This document shows positions 8,627-17,467 of a stretch of DNA of 46,263 nt, in pieces. The notes below the pieces were generated by a model that worked only from the letters and a program-made list of their open reading frames with translations, did no database searches and was not told the origin of the DNA. Every line of letters starts with the position of its first letter. Within the stretch, counting starts at the first letter, position 1. A program made the position numbers and the translations under genes. Source of the stretch: Gammaproteobacteria bacterium (lineage in GTDB: Bacteria; Pseudomonadota; Gammaproteobacteria; Xanthomonadales; Xanthomonadaceae); contig JANXRY010000031.1 of NCBI GenBank assembly GCA_025356635.1, positions 1 through 46,263 on the forward strand. The letters run 5' to 3'.

Positions 8627-9990
8627 CGCCCGAAAAAGATACCACTCGCACCATCATCATCATCGGTGCCGGTCTGGCCGGTGCGCTTTTGGCAACACTG
8701 CTGGCGCGTCAGGGCTGGCAGGTTGAGGTGTTCGAGAAACGCCCGGACCCGCGACGCAAAGGCTATGAGGGCGGTCGATCGATCAATCTCGCCTTGGCCG
8801 AGCGCGGGCTGAATGCCCTGCGTGTCGCCGGCTTGAGCGACACGATCATGGCGCAGGCAGTGATGATGCGCGGGCGGATGGTACACCCGCTTCAAGGCGA
8901 GCTGCACTTGCAGCGCTACGGTCGCGACGACAGCGAAGTGATCTGGTCGGTGCATCGCGGCCGACTGAACATCGCCCTCATTGATGCTGCCGAAGCCGCA
9001 GGCGCGAAGATTCGCTTCGATGCCCGGCTCGACGGCGTGGACTTCGATAACAAGCGCTTCGCCATGGTCGACGACCATACTCGCCAGCGCGAGGAACACG
9101 ATTTCGAAGTACTGATCGGTGCCGATGGCGCCGGCTCCGGATTGCGCCAGGCGATGAAACCGCTAGTTGCGATGAACGAGCGATTCGAATCGCTCGGCCA
9201 CGGCTACAAGGAACTGGAAATTCCGCCAGCCAGTGACGGCGGTTTCCGCATCGAGCCCAACGCCCTGCATATCTGGCCACGCGGCGGCTATATGTGCATC
9301 GCGCTTCCAAACACCGAGAAGACTTTCACGGTTACATTATTTCTTCCGAACGAAGGCGATCCGAGCTTTGCCACCCTGCCCGACCTCGCTGCTGCCCGCG
9401 ATTTCTTCTCCCGCGATTTCACTGACGCATTATCGCTGGTCCCCGACTTCGACGCCGACTGGATCGGACATCCGATCAGCGCCTTGTCCACGCTGTATCT
9501 CGATCGCTGGCATCTGGATGGCCGCGCCGTACTGATCGGCGATGCCGCACATGCGATGGTGCCTTTCCACGGCCAGGGCATGAACTGTGCCTTCGAGGAT
9601 TGCCTGGCGCTGGCGCGGCAGATCGAATCGTCGCCGGACTGGGCCAGCGCCTTCGCGAAATTCGAAGCCAAACGCAAGCCGAACGCTGAAGCAATCCAGG
9701 CGATGGCGCTCGAGAATTATGTCGAGATGCGCGATCGCGTTGACGATCCCGATTTCCTGCTGCAGCGGCAGCTTGAGCGCATGCTGGCCGAACGTCACCC
9801 CGGCCTGTTCGTGCCGCGCTACGCGATGGTGAGTTTCCTGCGCGTGCCATATGTGACGGCGCTTGAACGCGGGAAGATCCAGCGACAGCTGTTGATCGAC
9901 GCCACGCGCGCTTGCGGCGCCATCGGCGATGTGGACCTCACCAAGGCCGACGCGCTGGTACGGGAGCGGCTCACGCCGCTGGTGCTCTAG
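8623..9990 (+). CDS. kmo: Kynurenine 3-monooxygenase
   Basis: A 455-residue FAD-dependent aromatic hydroxylase that converts kynurenine to 3-hydroxykynurenine with NADPH and O2. The N-terminal FAD motif is IIIIGAGLAGALLA, the GGRSINLALAERG stretch is characteristic of KMO, and the second FAD motif is LIGDAAHAMVPFHGQGMN. I chose the ATG at 8623 because it forms an ATGA overlap with the kynureninase stop; an in-frame ATG at 8605 would add 6 residues. Unlike the mitochondrial enzyme, no clear C-terminal membrane anchor is seen. The exonuclease I gene begins directly after the stop codon with no spacer. Confidence 0.96.
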   Translation: MTPEKDTTRTIIIIGAGLAGALLATLLARQGWQVEVFEKRPDPRRKGYEGGRSINLALAERGLNALRVAGLSDTIMAQAVMMRGRMVHPLQGELHLQRYGRDDSEVIWSVHRGRLNIALIDAAEAAGAKIRFDARLDGVDFDNKRFAMVDDHTRQREEHDFEVLIGADGAGSGLRQAMKPLVAMNERFESLGHGYKELEIPPASDGGFRIEPNALHIWPRGGYMCIALPNTEKTFTVTLFLPNEGDPSFATLPDLAAARDFFSRDFTDALSLVPDFDADWIGHPISALSTLYLDRWHLDGRAVLIGDAAHAMVPFHGQGMNCAFEDCLALARQIESSPDWASAFAKFEAKRKPNAEAIQAMALENYVEMRDRVDDPDFLLQRQLERMLAERHPGLFVPRYAMVSFLRVPYVTALERGKIQRQLLIDATRACGAIGDVDLTKADALVRERLTPLVL

Positions 9991-11424
9991 GTGTCGGGTA
10001 GCTTTCTCTGGTACGACTTGGAGACCTTCGGTCGCGACCCGCGCCGAACCCGCATCGCTCAGTTCGCGGCGATCCGCACCACGCTTGAGCTGGAACCGAT
10101 CGGCGGCCCGATCTCGTTGTTCTGCCAACCCGCCAACGATCTTCTGCCCTCGCCCGAAGCGACGCTGATCACCGGAATCACCCCGCAGCAGGCCCGTCAC
10201 GATGGCTTGCGCGAAGCTGAATTCTTCGCCCGGCTGCACGATGAACTCTCTGTACCCGGCACCTGCGCGGTTGGCTACAACTCGATCCGCTTTGACGACG
10301 AATTCGTCCGCTTCGGGCTGTACCGGAATTTCTACGACCCTTACGAACGCGAATGGCGCAACGGCAATTCGCGTTGGGATCTGCTCGACTTCGTCCGGCT
10401 GGCGCGGGCCCTGCGCCCTGATGGATTGGCCTGGCCGCTGCGCGAAGACGGCGCGCCGAGTTTCAAACTGGAACATCTGGCCGAGGCTAATGGCTTGCGC
10501 GAAGGAACCGCGCACGAAGCATTGTCGGATGTTCGCGCCCTGATCGGTCTTGCTCGCAAGCTGCGCGATTCGCAGCCGCGCCTGTGGAGTTATGCCTACG
10601 ACCTGCGCGAAAAGAAAAAAGCAATCGCATTGCTCGATGTCCTGACCATGACGCCACTGCTGCACATCTCCGGGAAGTATCCGGCCTCACGCGGCTGTGC
10701 GGCATTGGTACTGCCGCTGGCGCGCCATCCGCGCATCGAGTCGCGAGTCATCGTGTTCGACCTCGACACCGATCCCAGTGCTTTGCTCGAACTCGCACCG
10801 CAGGATATCGCCGACCGCCTGTACACGCCGAGCGCCGACCTTCCCGAAGGCGAGGCGCGCATCCCCCTCAAGGAAGTACACGCCAACAAATGCCCGGTAC
10901 TGGTGCCGCTGGCGCATTTGCGTGACGACGATTTCGCACGCCTGGGCATCGATCGCAGTCGTTGCCTTGCGTATGCGGAGCGCCTGCGCGCTGAGCCGGG
11001 CATTGCTGAGAAAGTTAGGCAGGTCTTCGCCTCGGAAGGCGCACGCGCGCCCGCCGATGCCGACGCCGCGCTCTACGACGGTTTCGCCAATGATGGCGAC
11101 AAGCGCATGTTCCCGAAGGTGCGCGCGTCGGCACCCACAGACATGGCGTCACTTGAGACTGCATTCACCGATCCGCGCTACCGCGAGTTGTTGTTTCGCT
11201 ACCGCGCGCGCAATTGGCCGGAAAGCCTGGGCGCATCGGAACAGACGCGCTGGAACGATTATCGCCGGTTGCGACTCACCAGCGAACGCGGGTTGTCCGA
11301 GTACGATTTTTCCGGTTACTACGCCGCCATCGCCGCGCTGCGCGACAGCCATGGCCCCGGCCGCGAGCAAACCCTGCTCGACGCCCTGCAAGCCTGGGGC
11401 CAGGACATCGAGGCCAGCTTATGA
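9991..11424 (+). CDS. sbcB: Exodeoxyribonuclease I
   Basis: A 477-residue 3'-to-5' single-strand DNA exonuclease of the DEDD family, acting in recombination and mismatch repair. Acidic residues Asp9 and Glu11 (WYDLETFG), Asp102 (SIRFDDEF), and His175 and Asp180 (HEALSDVRA) each lie six positions before the E. coli equivalents, so the alignment is essentially gap-free there. Length equals E. coli ExoI. It starts with GTG immediately after the kmo stop, with no clear ribosome binding site, suggesting coupled translation. It has no obvious metabolic link to the kynurenine genes. It overlaps the next gene by 4 bases. Confidence 0.96.
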   Translation: MSGSFLWYDLETFGRDPRRTRIAQFAAIRTTLELEPIGGPISLFCQPANDLLPSPEATLITGITPQQARHDGLREAEFFARLHDELSVPGTCAVGYNSIRFDDEFVRFGLYRNFYDPYEREWRNGNSRWDLLDFVRLARALRPDGLAWPLREDGAPSFKLEHLAEANGLREGTAHEALSDVRALIGLARKLRDSQPRLWSYAYDLREKKKAIALLDVLTMTPLLHISGKYPASRGCAALVLPLARHPRIESRVIVFDLDTDPSALLELAPQDIADRLYTPSADLPEGEARIPLKEVHANKCPVLVPLAHLRDDDFARLGIDRSRCLAYAERLRAEPGIAEKVRQVFASEGARAPADADAALYDGFANDGDKRMFPKVRASAPTDMASLETAFTDPRYRELLFRYRARNWPESLGASEQTRWNDYRRLRLTSERGLSEYDFSGYYAAIAALRDSHGPGREQTLLDALQAWGQDIEASL

Positions 11425-12104
11425 GCAGGTATTTTTCCGACGAGACCTTCAAGTTCCTGCGCGCGCTTGCCCGGAACAATGAGCGCGAATGGTTCCATGC
11501 CCACAAACAAGACTACGAACAACACCTGCGCCAGCCGTTCCTGCGATTGATCTCCGATTTGCAACCAGACGTGCTGGCAGTGAGCGAGCACTATCGCGCC
11601 GACCCGAAAGCGGTTGGCGGTTCACTGTTCCGCATCCATCGTGACACCCGTTTTTCCAAGGACAAAACGCCCTACAAACCCTGGAGTGGTGCGCGCTTCT
11701 TCCACGCGCGTAGCAAGCAGGTCGAAGCACCTTCGTTCTACCTGCACGTGCAACCGGGCAACTGCTTTATTGGCGCCGGCCTTTGGCATCCGGAGCCGGA
11801 CACGCAGCGCAAGATTCGCCAGTTCATCTTCGACAATCCCGGCAGCTGGAAGGCGGCGGTGAAATCGCCGGCATTCGCACGCCGCTTCGACATGGACAGC
11901 GAGTCGCTGAGCCGACCACCACGCGGATTCCCCGCCGACCACGAAATGATCGCCGACCTCAAGCGCAAGAATTTCGTGGCGATGGCCGCGCTCGACGACG
12001 ACATCGTGCTCAGCCCGCGCCTGCGCAAGTCAGTGGCCGACACCTTCAAGGCGGTGTCGCCGCTGGTCGATTATCTCTGCGCCGCGCTCGATCTCGAGTT
12101 CTGA
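11421..12104 (+). CDS. DUF2461 family protein
   Basis: A 227-residue protein of the DUF2461 family (about 220 residues, common in bacteria and fungi, no established function). Recognisable parts are FSDETFKFLRALARNNEREWF at the N-terminus, the conserved block SLFRIHRDTRFSKDKTPYKP, and FYLHVQPGNCFIGAGLW. No signal peptide or membrane span is seen. It starts at ATG overlapping the exonuclease stop and ends 8 bases before the MFS gene. Context does not reveal its role. Confidence 0.88.
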   Translation: MSRYFSDETFKFLRALARNNEREWFHAHKQDYEQHLRQPFLRLISDLQPDVLAVSEHYRADPKAVGGSLFRIHRDTRFSKDKTPYKPWSGARFFHARSKQVEAPSFYLHVQPGNCFIGAGLWHPEPDTQRKIRQFIFDNPGSWKAAVKSPAFARRFDMDSESLSRPPRGFPADHEMIADLKRKNFVAMAALDDDIVLSPRLRKSVADTFKAVSPLVDYLCAALDLEF

Positions 12105-12112
12105 TCGGGCGC

Positions 12113-13258
12113 ATGCAAACCAGTCTGTTCCGGTACGCGCTGTTCTATTTCTTCTACTACGGCGCGCTCGGCGCGTATACGCCGTACATCGGCCGCTGGG
12201 TGCAGGCGCTGGGGCACAACGGTTACGTGGTCGGCGCCATGCTCGTGCTGTGGTACGGCAGTCGCGTGATCGCGCCGCCGGCCTGGAGCGCGCTGCTGCG
12301 CCGTAGCCAACGTCCGGGCCTCTGGTTGGTCGCAGGTTCAACACTGACACTGGCGAGCTTCCTCTGCTTCACTCGCGTTCACGCTACCTGTACGTTGCTG
12401 ACGGTAATGGCTGTGTTCGGTCTGTTTTACAACGCGCTGATGCCGCAGTTCGAGTCGATGACGCTGGCCGCATTGGGCACGCGCAGCGGCGACTACGGTC
12501 GCGTGCGGGTCTGGGGCTCCATCGGGTTTTTATTCGTCGCCGGAAGTTACGGCTGGTTGCTCGATCACCTCGGAAGCCTCGCCTTTCCCTGGGTGACTGC
12601 ACCACTGTTCATCGCCATGGTCGTTGCTGCGTGGCTGCATCGTGGCGATCGGCCCGCGCCGCCTGCGCAGACTCTCGCCGAAGTCGGCCATCTGTGGAAA
12701 CGTCCGGGTGTGCGTCGTTTTCTGTTGGTGGCATTGCTGATGCAAGCCGGATTCGGTGCGTTCTACGTTTTCTACACCTTGCACCTTCATGCGCAAGGGT
12801 ATTCTGGCGCCACCATCGGCCTGCTCTGGGCGCTTGGCGTCACCATCGAAATCATGATGTTCTGGATGGCGCCACGATTGATCGCGCGTTACGGCGCGCA
12901 ATCGTTGATGTCGTTCTGCCTGGCAGTGACTATCCTGCGTTGGACCGTGACCGGACTGTTCGCGCCGATCCTGTGGCTGATGTTCGCCGCCCAACTATTT
13001 CACGCTTTCAGTTTCGCAGCCTTCCATGCGAGTTGCATGCGCCAGATCGCCGATCTGTTCCCGGGCAAGCACGCCATCGGCGGCCAGAGCCTCTACTTCG
13101 GCTTCAGTTCCGGCGTCGGCGGCGTGCTTGGCGCGGCGATCGCGTCGGTACTTTGGGAATGGCGCGGCGGTGAAGCCGCTTTCCTCGGCGGAGCGATCGT
13201 GGTCGCGATCGCGTGGATCGTGTACGCGATGCGGCGGAAGAATCCCGCGCTACCCTGA
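12113..13258 (+). CDS. MFS transporter (LacY/HcaT-like, MFS_1_like)
   Basis: A 381-residue inner-membrane transporter with roughly 12 hydrophobic segments and no signal peptide. The opening (FRYALFYFFYYGALGAYTPYIGRW), the GRVRVWGSIGFL motif around residue 130 and the late FPGKHAIGGQSLYFG segment resemble the LacY-like branch that includes the 3-phenylpropionate transporter HcaT. The substrate cannot be read from sequence. As the last gene of the tight kynurenine run, it could carry an aromatic acid such as kynurenine or anthranilate, but exonuclease I and DUF2461 genes intervene. It converges with the minus-strand gene ending at 13277; no terminator is visible in the 18-base gap. Confidence 0.85.
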   Translation: MQTSLFRYALFYFFYYGALGAYTPYIGRWVQALGHNGYVVGAMLVLWYGSRVIAPPAWSALLRRSQRPGLWLVAGSTLTLASFLCFTRVHATCTLLTVMAVFGLFYNALMPQFESMTLAALGTRSGDYGRVRVWGSIGFLFVAGSYGWLLDHLGSLAFPWVTAPLFIAMVVAAWLHRGDRPAPPAQTLAEVGHLWKRPGVRRFLLVALLMQAGFGAFYVFYTLHLHAQGYSGATIGLLWALGVTIEIMMFWMAPRLIARYGAQSLMSFCLAVTILRWTVTGLFAPILWLMFAAQLFHAFSFAAFHASCMRQIADLFPGKHAIGGQSLYFGFSSGVGGVLGAAIASVLWEWRGGEAAFLGGAIVVAIAWIVYAMRRKNPALP

Positions 13259-13276
13259 GTAATGCGGTTCTTGTTT

Positions 13277-14608
13277 TCAAGTGGATCTTTGTCGGGAAAT
13301 CGAATTGAATGCCGCCTTGATCTCCAGAACCAGCGGGTCTTCCGGATAGTCCTCGAGCAGGCCTTCGAGCAGGTGCCGGGCTTCTTCGACCCGACCCTGC
13401 CGATCGGCCATCAGCCGAGCTTGGACGAGTCCGTTCCGGACGATGTCCGGGCTTTTCGGGAAACGCCGGCCGAAACCGTCGGCCAGGCTGATCGCCATCT
13501 GGCTTTGGCCCGTCGCCTCGGCATACGCGATCAGGCGCGTGACCGCCTTTTCGTCGTCGACCTGGAACAAGTGATTGCGCGCCAGCGATTCCGAGACCAG
13601 CGCCAGCGCGCGTTTCTCGTTGCCCAACGCCAGCAAAATATGCACGTACTCCCGCGCGTGCCCGTCCAGGCGCGCGAATTCGCGGGCAGATGCCAGTAGT
13701 TCGCGATAGCGCTCGTGGATCGGCAGCGAGGCACCGCCACGGCGCAAGACAAGCTCGAGGCGATCAGCGCCCTTGCCCGGCTCGCCGCCGGCGGCAAGCA
13801 CGTCGGCCTCGCGCATGGCGGTGTCTTCGTCGTGACTGGCGAGTTTCGGTCTCACGATCGGCGGTGTGATGTCCAAACCCAACGCCTCGTGGCCTTGGTG
13901 CAATACCGAACCCAGCACGTGATAGACGGCGACCAGGGCGTACAGGGCAACGAAACGCGACGTGATCGCGGCCAGCCAGCCCGGCAACACCGACGCGAAC
14001 ACGGACTGCAGGCCGAGCGCCGACAGCAGCAACACCCCTAGCGCGGCGACCGCGGTGAAGTATACCGGCCCGATCCGTTGCACAAGTTCCCGCCACGCCA
14101 GCGGGTTCAGGGCGTGCAACAGGCTTTCTTCCAATGCCAGCACCATGATGGCCGCCGGCAAACACGCTAAGGCGGCGAGCAGCCCTAGCCACGCCGCAGA
14201 TGGCCCCACCAGCAACAAGAACGAGTACGGCACGGCAAAAAAGATAGCCAACAGTAGCAGTTGCCTGATCGCGCTCCGATCAGACGCCGGAGCCTGGCCA
14301 CTCGCGGTCGCGTCCGCGCGGTCGTAGCAAGTATCCGTTAAGGTCTCGATGGCGAGTTTCATCGCCATCAGCCAGAGCACCGCTTCGATGAACATGTCGA
14401 TCGCGAACGGCGCCACATCCGTCGGGGCAATAACAAACGCAAGGCGCGGAAACCACTGCAGCGACACCGAAGCGCCCAACAGGTAGGAAACCAGCCGGAC
14501 CAGTGCGTAGACGGCGATCGTGCCCAGCACCTTTGGCCTTGCCGGGAAGGCCAGGACACCCGGCAGGTCCTGCCAGAACGGCGGCTTCGGCGCAGCGCTT
14601 TCCTTCAC
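13277..14608 (-). CDS. Hypothetical multi-span membrane protein with TPR-like C-terminus
   Basis: A 443-residue protein. Residues about 25-250 hold around six hydrophobic segments (for example TIAVYALVRLVSYLLGASV, LLLLAIFFAVPYSFLLLVG, LLAALACLPAAIMVLALEE). The layout resembles DUF4013-type or 'BPSS1780-like' membrane proteins. The remaining 190 residues are soluble and helical with TPR-like periodicity (REYVHILLALGNEKRALAL, ARLMADRQGRVEEARHLLEG), so a cytoplasmic protein-binding tail is likely. I do not recognise the exact family. It lies 22 bases downstream of the SnoaL-like lipoprotein gene on the same strand and may be co-transcribed with it. Confidence 0.75.
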   Translation of the reverse strand: MKESAAPKPPFWQDLPGVLAFPARPKVLGTIAVYALVRLVSYLLGASVSLQWFPRLAFVIAPTDVAPFAIDMFIEAVLWLMAMKLAIETLTDTCYDRADATASGQAPASDRSAIRQLLLLAIFFAVPYSFLLLVGPSAAWLGLLAALACLPAAIMVLALEESLLHALNPLAWRELVQRIGPVYFTAVAALGVLLLSALGLQSVFASVLPGWLAAITSRFVALYALVAVYHVLGSVLHQGHEALGLDITPPIVRPKLASHDEDTAMREADVLAAGGEPGKGADRLELVLRRGGASLPIHERYRELLASAREFARLDGHAREYVHILLALGNEKRALALVSESLARNHLFQVDDEKAVTRLIAYAEATGQSQMAISLADGFGRRFPKSPDIVRNGLVQARLMADRQGRVEEARHLLEGLLEDYPEDPLVLEIKAAFNSISRQRST

Positions 14609-14630
14609 GGGCAGTGGCGCACGGTGGCTA

Positions 14631-15179
14631 CTACCAACCCAACTGTTTGCTCAACGTTGCAGTGTCGAAGTAGTCGGCTTTGTAGACGATCTTGCCTTTG
14701 GCAATTCGCACGAAGCTGACACCCTTGAGGTTGATTTTCTGGTGCGAGGCGCCGATGCCGCCCCAGGAACCGAGATTGGTGCCGGTGAAAGTCCATTCGT
14801 AGGCAATGGCGCCGTTACTGGTAGCGGGTTCACTGCGGATTTCCCAGTGTCCATCCGGCACTGCATTCATGTACATGGCGATGATTTCTTTTGTAGCCGA
14901 GGCGCGGTCGCGCTGGACCTGGCCCGAAAAAGCATCGAAGTAGTGCACATGCTCATCGAGCATTGCGCCGGCTTCGCCAGCATCGTGGGCGTTGATCTGG
15001 TTGAGGAAGGTGTCGAGAACGGCGCGTTCGCTGGCAGGTGCTGGCGTGGGTTTCGCCGGCAGCACAGGCGCGGCGGCCACAGGAGCGGCGACGCGCACGT
15101 GACTGGCGACGGGCGCCGGTTGCGTCTGGCTACAGCCAGCCAGCAGACCGAAGCCCAGTATCCTGATCACGTACTTCAC
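14631..15179 (-). CDS. SnoaL-like (NTF2-fold) lipoprotein
   Basis: A 182-residue predicted lipoprotein. The N-terminus is MKYVIRILGFGLLAGC with a lipobox (LLAGC), then an Ala/Pro-rich linker, then an NTF2-like SnoaL domain (FLNQINAHDAGEAGAMLDEHV through the C-terminus). I chose GTG at 15179: a GGAGG at 15189-15185 stands 5 bases upstream of it, and a GTG at 15185 would overlap that site. The chosen start also gives a basic N-terminus, normal for a lipoprotein signal. The SnoaL fold often binds small polyketide-like or steroid-like ligands, but the substrate here is unknown. It follows the aldehyde dehydrogenase gene by 13 bases. Confidence 0.82.
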   Translation of the reverse strand: MKYVIRILGFGLLAGCSQTQPAPVASHVRVAAPVAAAPVLPAKPTPAPASERAVLDTFLNQINAHDAGEAGAMLDEHVHYFDAFSGQVQRDRASATKEIIAMYMNAVPDGHWEIRSEPATSNGAIAYEWTFTGTNLGSWGGIGASHQKINLKGVSFVRIAKGKIVYKADYFDTATLSKQLGW

Positions 15180-15192
15180 AGCCACCTCCGCT

Positions 15193-16617
15193 TCAGTGCT
15201 TGATCATGACATGCCGCACCGAAGTGTAGTCCTCCAGGCCGTACATGGACATGTCCTTGCCGTAGCCGGACTTCTTGACGCCGCCGTGCGGCATTTCGCT
15301 GACCAGCATGAAGTGGGTGTTCACCCAGGTGCAGCCGTACTGCAGCTCGGAGCAGACCCGCATGGCCTTGCCGATATCGGAGGTCCACACTGAGGACGCG
15401 AGCCCGTAGTCGCTGTCGTTGGCGAAAGCAATGGCTTCGTCGGTATCTTTGAACGGCGTCACCGAGACCACCGGCCCGAACACTTCCTTTTGCACGATTT
15501 CGTCGTTCTGGCTGGCGCCGGCAACCACGGTCGGTTCATAGAAGAATCCGCCACCGCTGCCCGGTTTGCCGCCAGCGACGATCTCGATATTTTTCTGCGC
15601 ACGGGCGCGATCCACGAAACCGGCAACTCGGTCGCGATGCGCCGCCGAGACCAACGGGCCGAGTTCGACGCCGTCTTCGTCTTGGGTGCCGGACTTGATG
15701 CTCGACACCGCCGAGGCCAGGTCGGCAACGAAATTTTCGTATTTCTTGTTCTGCGCGTAGATGCGGCAGGCGGCGGTGCAATCCTGGCCGGCGTTGTAAT
15801 AACCGAAGGCGCGGATGGCAGCGACTACTTCCTCGATATTGGCGTCGTCGAACACGATGACCGGCGCCTTACCGCCCAATTCAAGATGAGTGCGCTTGAG
15901 CGTTTGTGCAGCGACTTCCAGCATTTTCTGGCCGGTGGCGATCGAGCCAGTCAGCGAAATCATCCGTACTGCCGGTGCCGACACCAGCGGATGGCCGACA
16001 TTCTGGCCGCGACCGAACACGATGTTGGCTACCCCTGCCGGCAACAGGTCGCCGATCAGTTCGAAGAAGCGAAGCGAAGTGAGTGGGGTGATTTCGGAGG
16101 GTTTGAGTACCAGCGTATTGCCAGCGGCGAGCGCCGGCGCCATCTTCCAGGCCGCCATCATCAATGGATAATTCCAGGGCGTGATCTGGGCGATCACGCC
16201 GACCGGATCGCGACGGATCATCGAAGTGTGGCCCGACAAGTATTCCGCGGCCGCCGAGCCGCCAAGACAACGCGCCGCGCCGGCGAAGAAGCGGAAGACA
16301 TCGGCAATGCCCGGGATTTCGTCGTTCAGTGCCGCCGAATAAGGCTTGCCGCAGTTATTCGATTCCAGCCGGGCCAGCTCCTCGCCGTGCTGTTCGACGC
16401 GATCGGCAATCTTCAGCAGGGCCGCGGCGCGATCTTTCGGCGCGGTCCGCGACCATGCCGGCAAGGCGCGATCGGCGGCTGCGACTGCGGCCACAACCTG
16501 GTCGGGCGTGGCTTCGGGAATTCGGCACAGCTCGGTGCCGCGCGCAGGATCGAGCACAGGCAGGAGTTCGCCCTGCCCGGCCAGCAATTCACCGTTGATG
16601 AACATCTTGGTCTGCAT
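15193..16617 (-). CDS. patD: Gamma-aminobutyraldehyde dehydrogenase
   Basis: A 474-residue NAD-dependent aldehyde dehydrogenase. It probably oxidises 4-aminobutanal, formed from putrescine, to 4-aminobutyrate. Visible active-site parts are Asn149 (TPWNYP), SLTGSIATG at 221-229, Glu246 (LELGGK) and the nucleophile Cys280 ([11 protein letters not shown]). Length and residue numbering match E. coli PatD (YdcW). The assignment is strengthened by the four upstream genes, which reproduce the E. coli ydcSTUV putrescine-type transporter order. Betaine aldehyde dehydrogenase is the main alternative from sequence alone. Transcription comes from the binding-protein side (right to left), 37 bases after the permease stop. 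Confidence 0.91.
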   Translation of the reverse strand: MQTKMFINGELLAGQGELLPVLDPARGTELCRIPEATPDQVVAAVAAADRALPAWSRTAPKDRAAALLKIADRVEQHGEELARLESNNCGKPYSAALNDEIPGIADVFRFFAGAARCLGGSAAAEYLSGHTSMIRRDPVGVIAQITPWNYPLMMAAWKMAPALAAGNTLVLKPSEITPLTSLRFFELIGDLLPAGVANIVFGRGQNVGHPLVSAPAVRMISLTGSIATGQKMLEVAAQTLKRTHLELGGKAPVIVFDDANIEEVVAAIRAFGYYNAGQDCTAACRIYAQNKKYENFVADLASAVSSIKSGTQDEDGVELGPLVSAAHRDRVAGFVDRARAQKNIEIVAGGKPGSGGGFFYEPTVVAGASQNDEIVQKEVFGPVVSVTPFKDTDEAIAFANDSDYGLASSVWTSDIGKAMRVCSELQYGCTWVNTHFMLVSEMPHGGVKKSGYGKDMSMYGLEDYTSVRHVMIKH

Positions 16618-16654
16618 GTGGTTCTCCCTGGAATCAAAACAACTTGTGTCGCAA

Positions 16655-17467
16655 TTATTTGCCGCTGCCGGCGACTGTATCGGTATCGCGGGTCAAGTAA
16701 TAGGCACCAAGGATCGGCAGCATGGTCACCAGCATCACCATCATCGCAACGACATTAGTGATTGGCGTATCGCGCGGCTTGCCAAGCTGGCGCAGCAGCC
16801 AGATCGGCAAGGTGACTTCGCTACCGGCGGTGAAAGTGGTGACGATGATTTCATCGAAGCTCAGGGCGAATGCCAGCATGCCGCCGGCGAGTAGCGCGGT
16901 CGCGATGTTCGGCAGCACCACGTAACGGAAAGTCTGGAACGGATCGGCACCGAGATCCATGGAGGCTTCCAGCAACGATTGTGAAATCCGACGGAAGCGC
17001 GCTATCACATTGTTGTAGACGACGACGATGCAAAAGGTCGCGTGGCCGAGAATGATGGTGAGCATGCTCGGCTCCAGGCCGATGGTCTTGAACGCCGACA
17101 GCAGCGCAATGCCAGTGACGATGCCGGGCAGCGCGATCGGCAGGATGAACAGCAAGGTGATGCCTTCCTTTCCGAAGAATTGCCGACGATACAGCGCACC
17201 CGCTGCCAGCGTTCCCAAAGCCAGCGCCAACGCCGTTGCGCCAGCCGCCACGCGCAGCGACAACCAGATCGCCGTCTTCATGTCGTCGCGCGCCCAGGCT
17301 TCGCCAAACCATTGCAAGGTGAAACCTTGCAGTGGAAAGCTGAACGCGCTGCGTTCGGTGTTGAACGCATACATGAAGATCACCAGGATCGGGAAATGCA
17401 TGAACAGCAGGCCGCCCCAGGCAGCGAGCTTCAGGCCGAACCCGGCATTGGGAGTATCAGAGCGCAT
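16655..17467 (-). CDS. ABC transporter permease, spermidine/putrescine type (YdcV/PotI-like)
   Basis: A 270-residue inner-membrane permease with about six spans. The permease-ATPase contact loop (EAA motif) is [20 protein letters not shown] near residues 175-194. The N-terminal [17 protein letters not shown] is typical of PotC/PotI/YdcV subunits. Its start overlaps the end of the preceding permease gene by 11 bases, so translation is probably coupled and subunit levels matched. It pairs with the YdcU-like permease, the ATPase and the lipoprotein binding protein to form a polyamine importer feeding PatD. Confidence 0.93.
   Translation of the reverse strand: MRSDTPNAGFGLKLAAWGGLLFMHFPILVIFMYAFNTERSAFSFPLQGFTLQWFGEAWARDDMKTAIWLSLRVAAGATALALALGTLAAGALYRRQFFGKEGITLLFILPIALPGIVTGIALLSAFKTIGLEPSMLTIILGHATFCIVVVYNNVIARFRRISQSLLEASMDLGADPFQTFRYVVLPNIATALLAGGMLAFALSFDEIIVTTFTAGSEVTLPIWLLRQLGKPRDTPITNVVAMMVMLVTMLPILGAYYLTRDTDTVAGSGK

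Noticed and set aside
9430-10665. 411-codon minus-strand open frame opposite kmo and sbcB
   Set aside because: Runs across two recognised genes and shows no domain; antisense shadow.
15490-16758. 422-codon plus-strand open frame antisense to patD
   Set aside because: The opposite strand has all aldehyde dehydrogenase motifs; this frame is a composition artefact.
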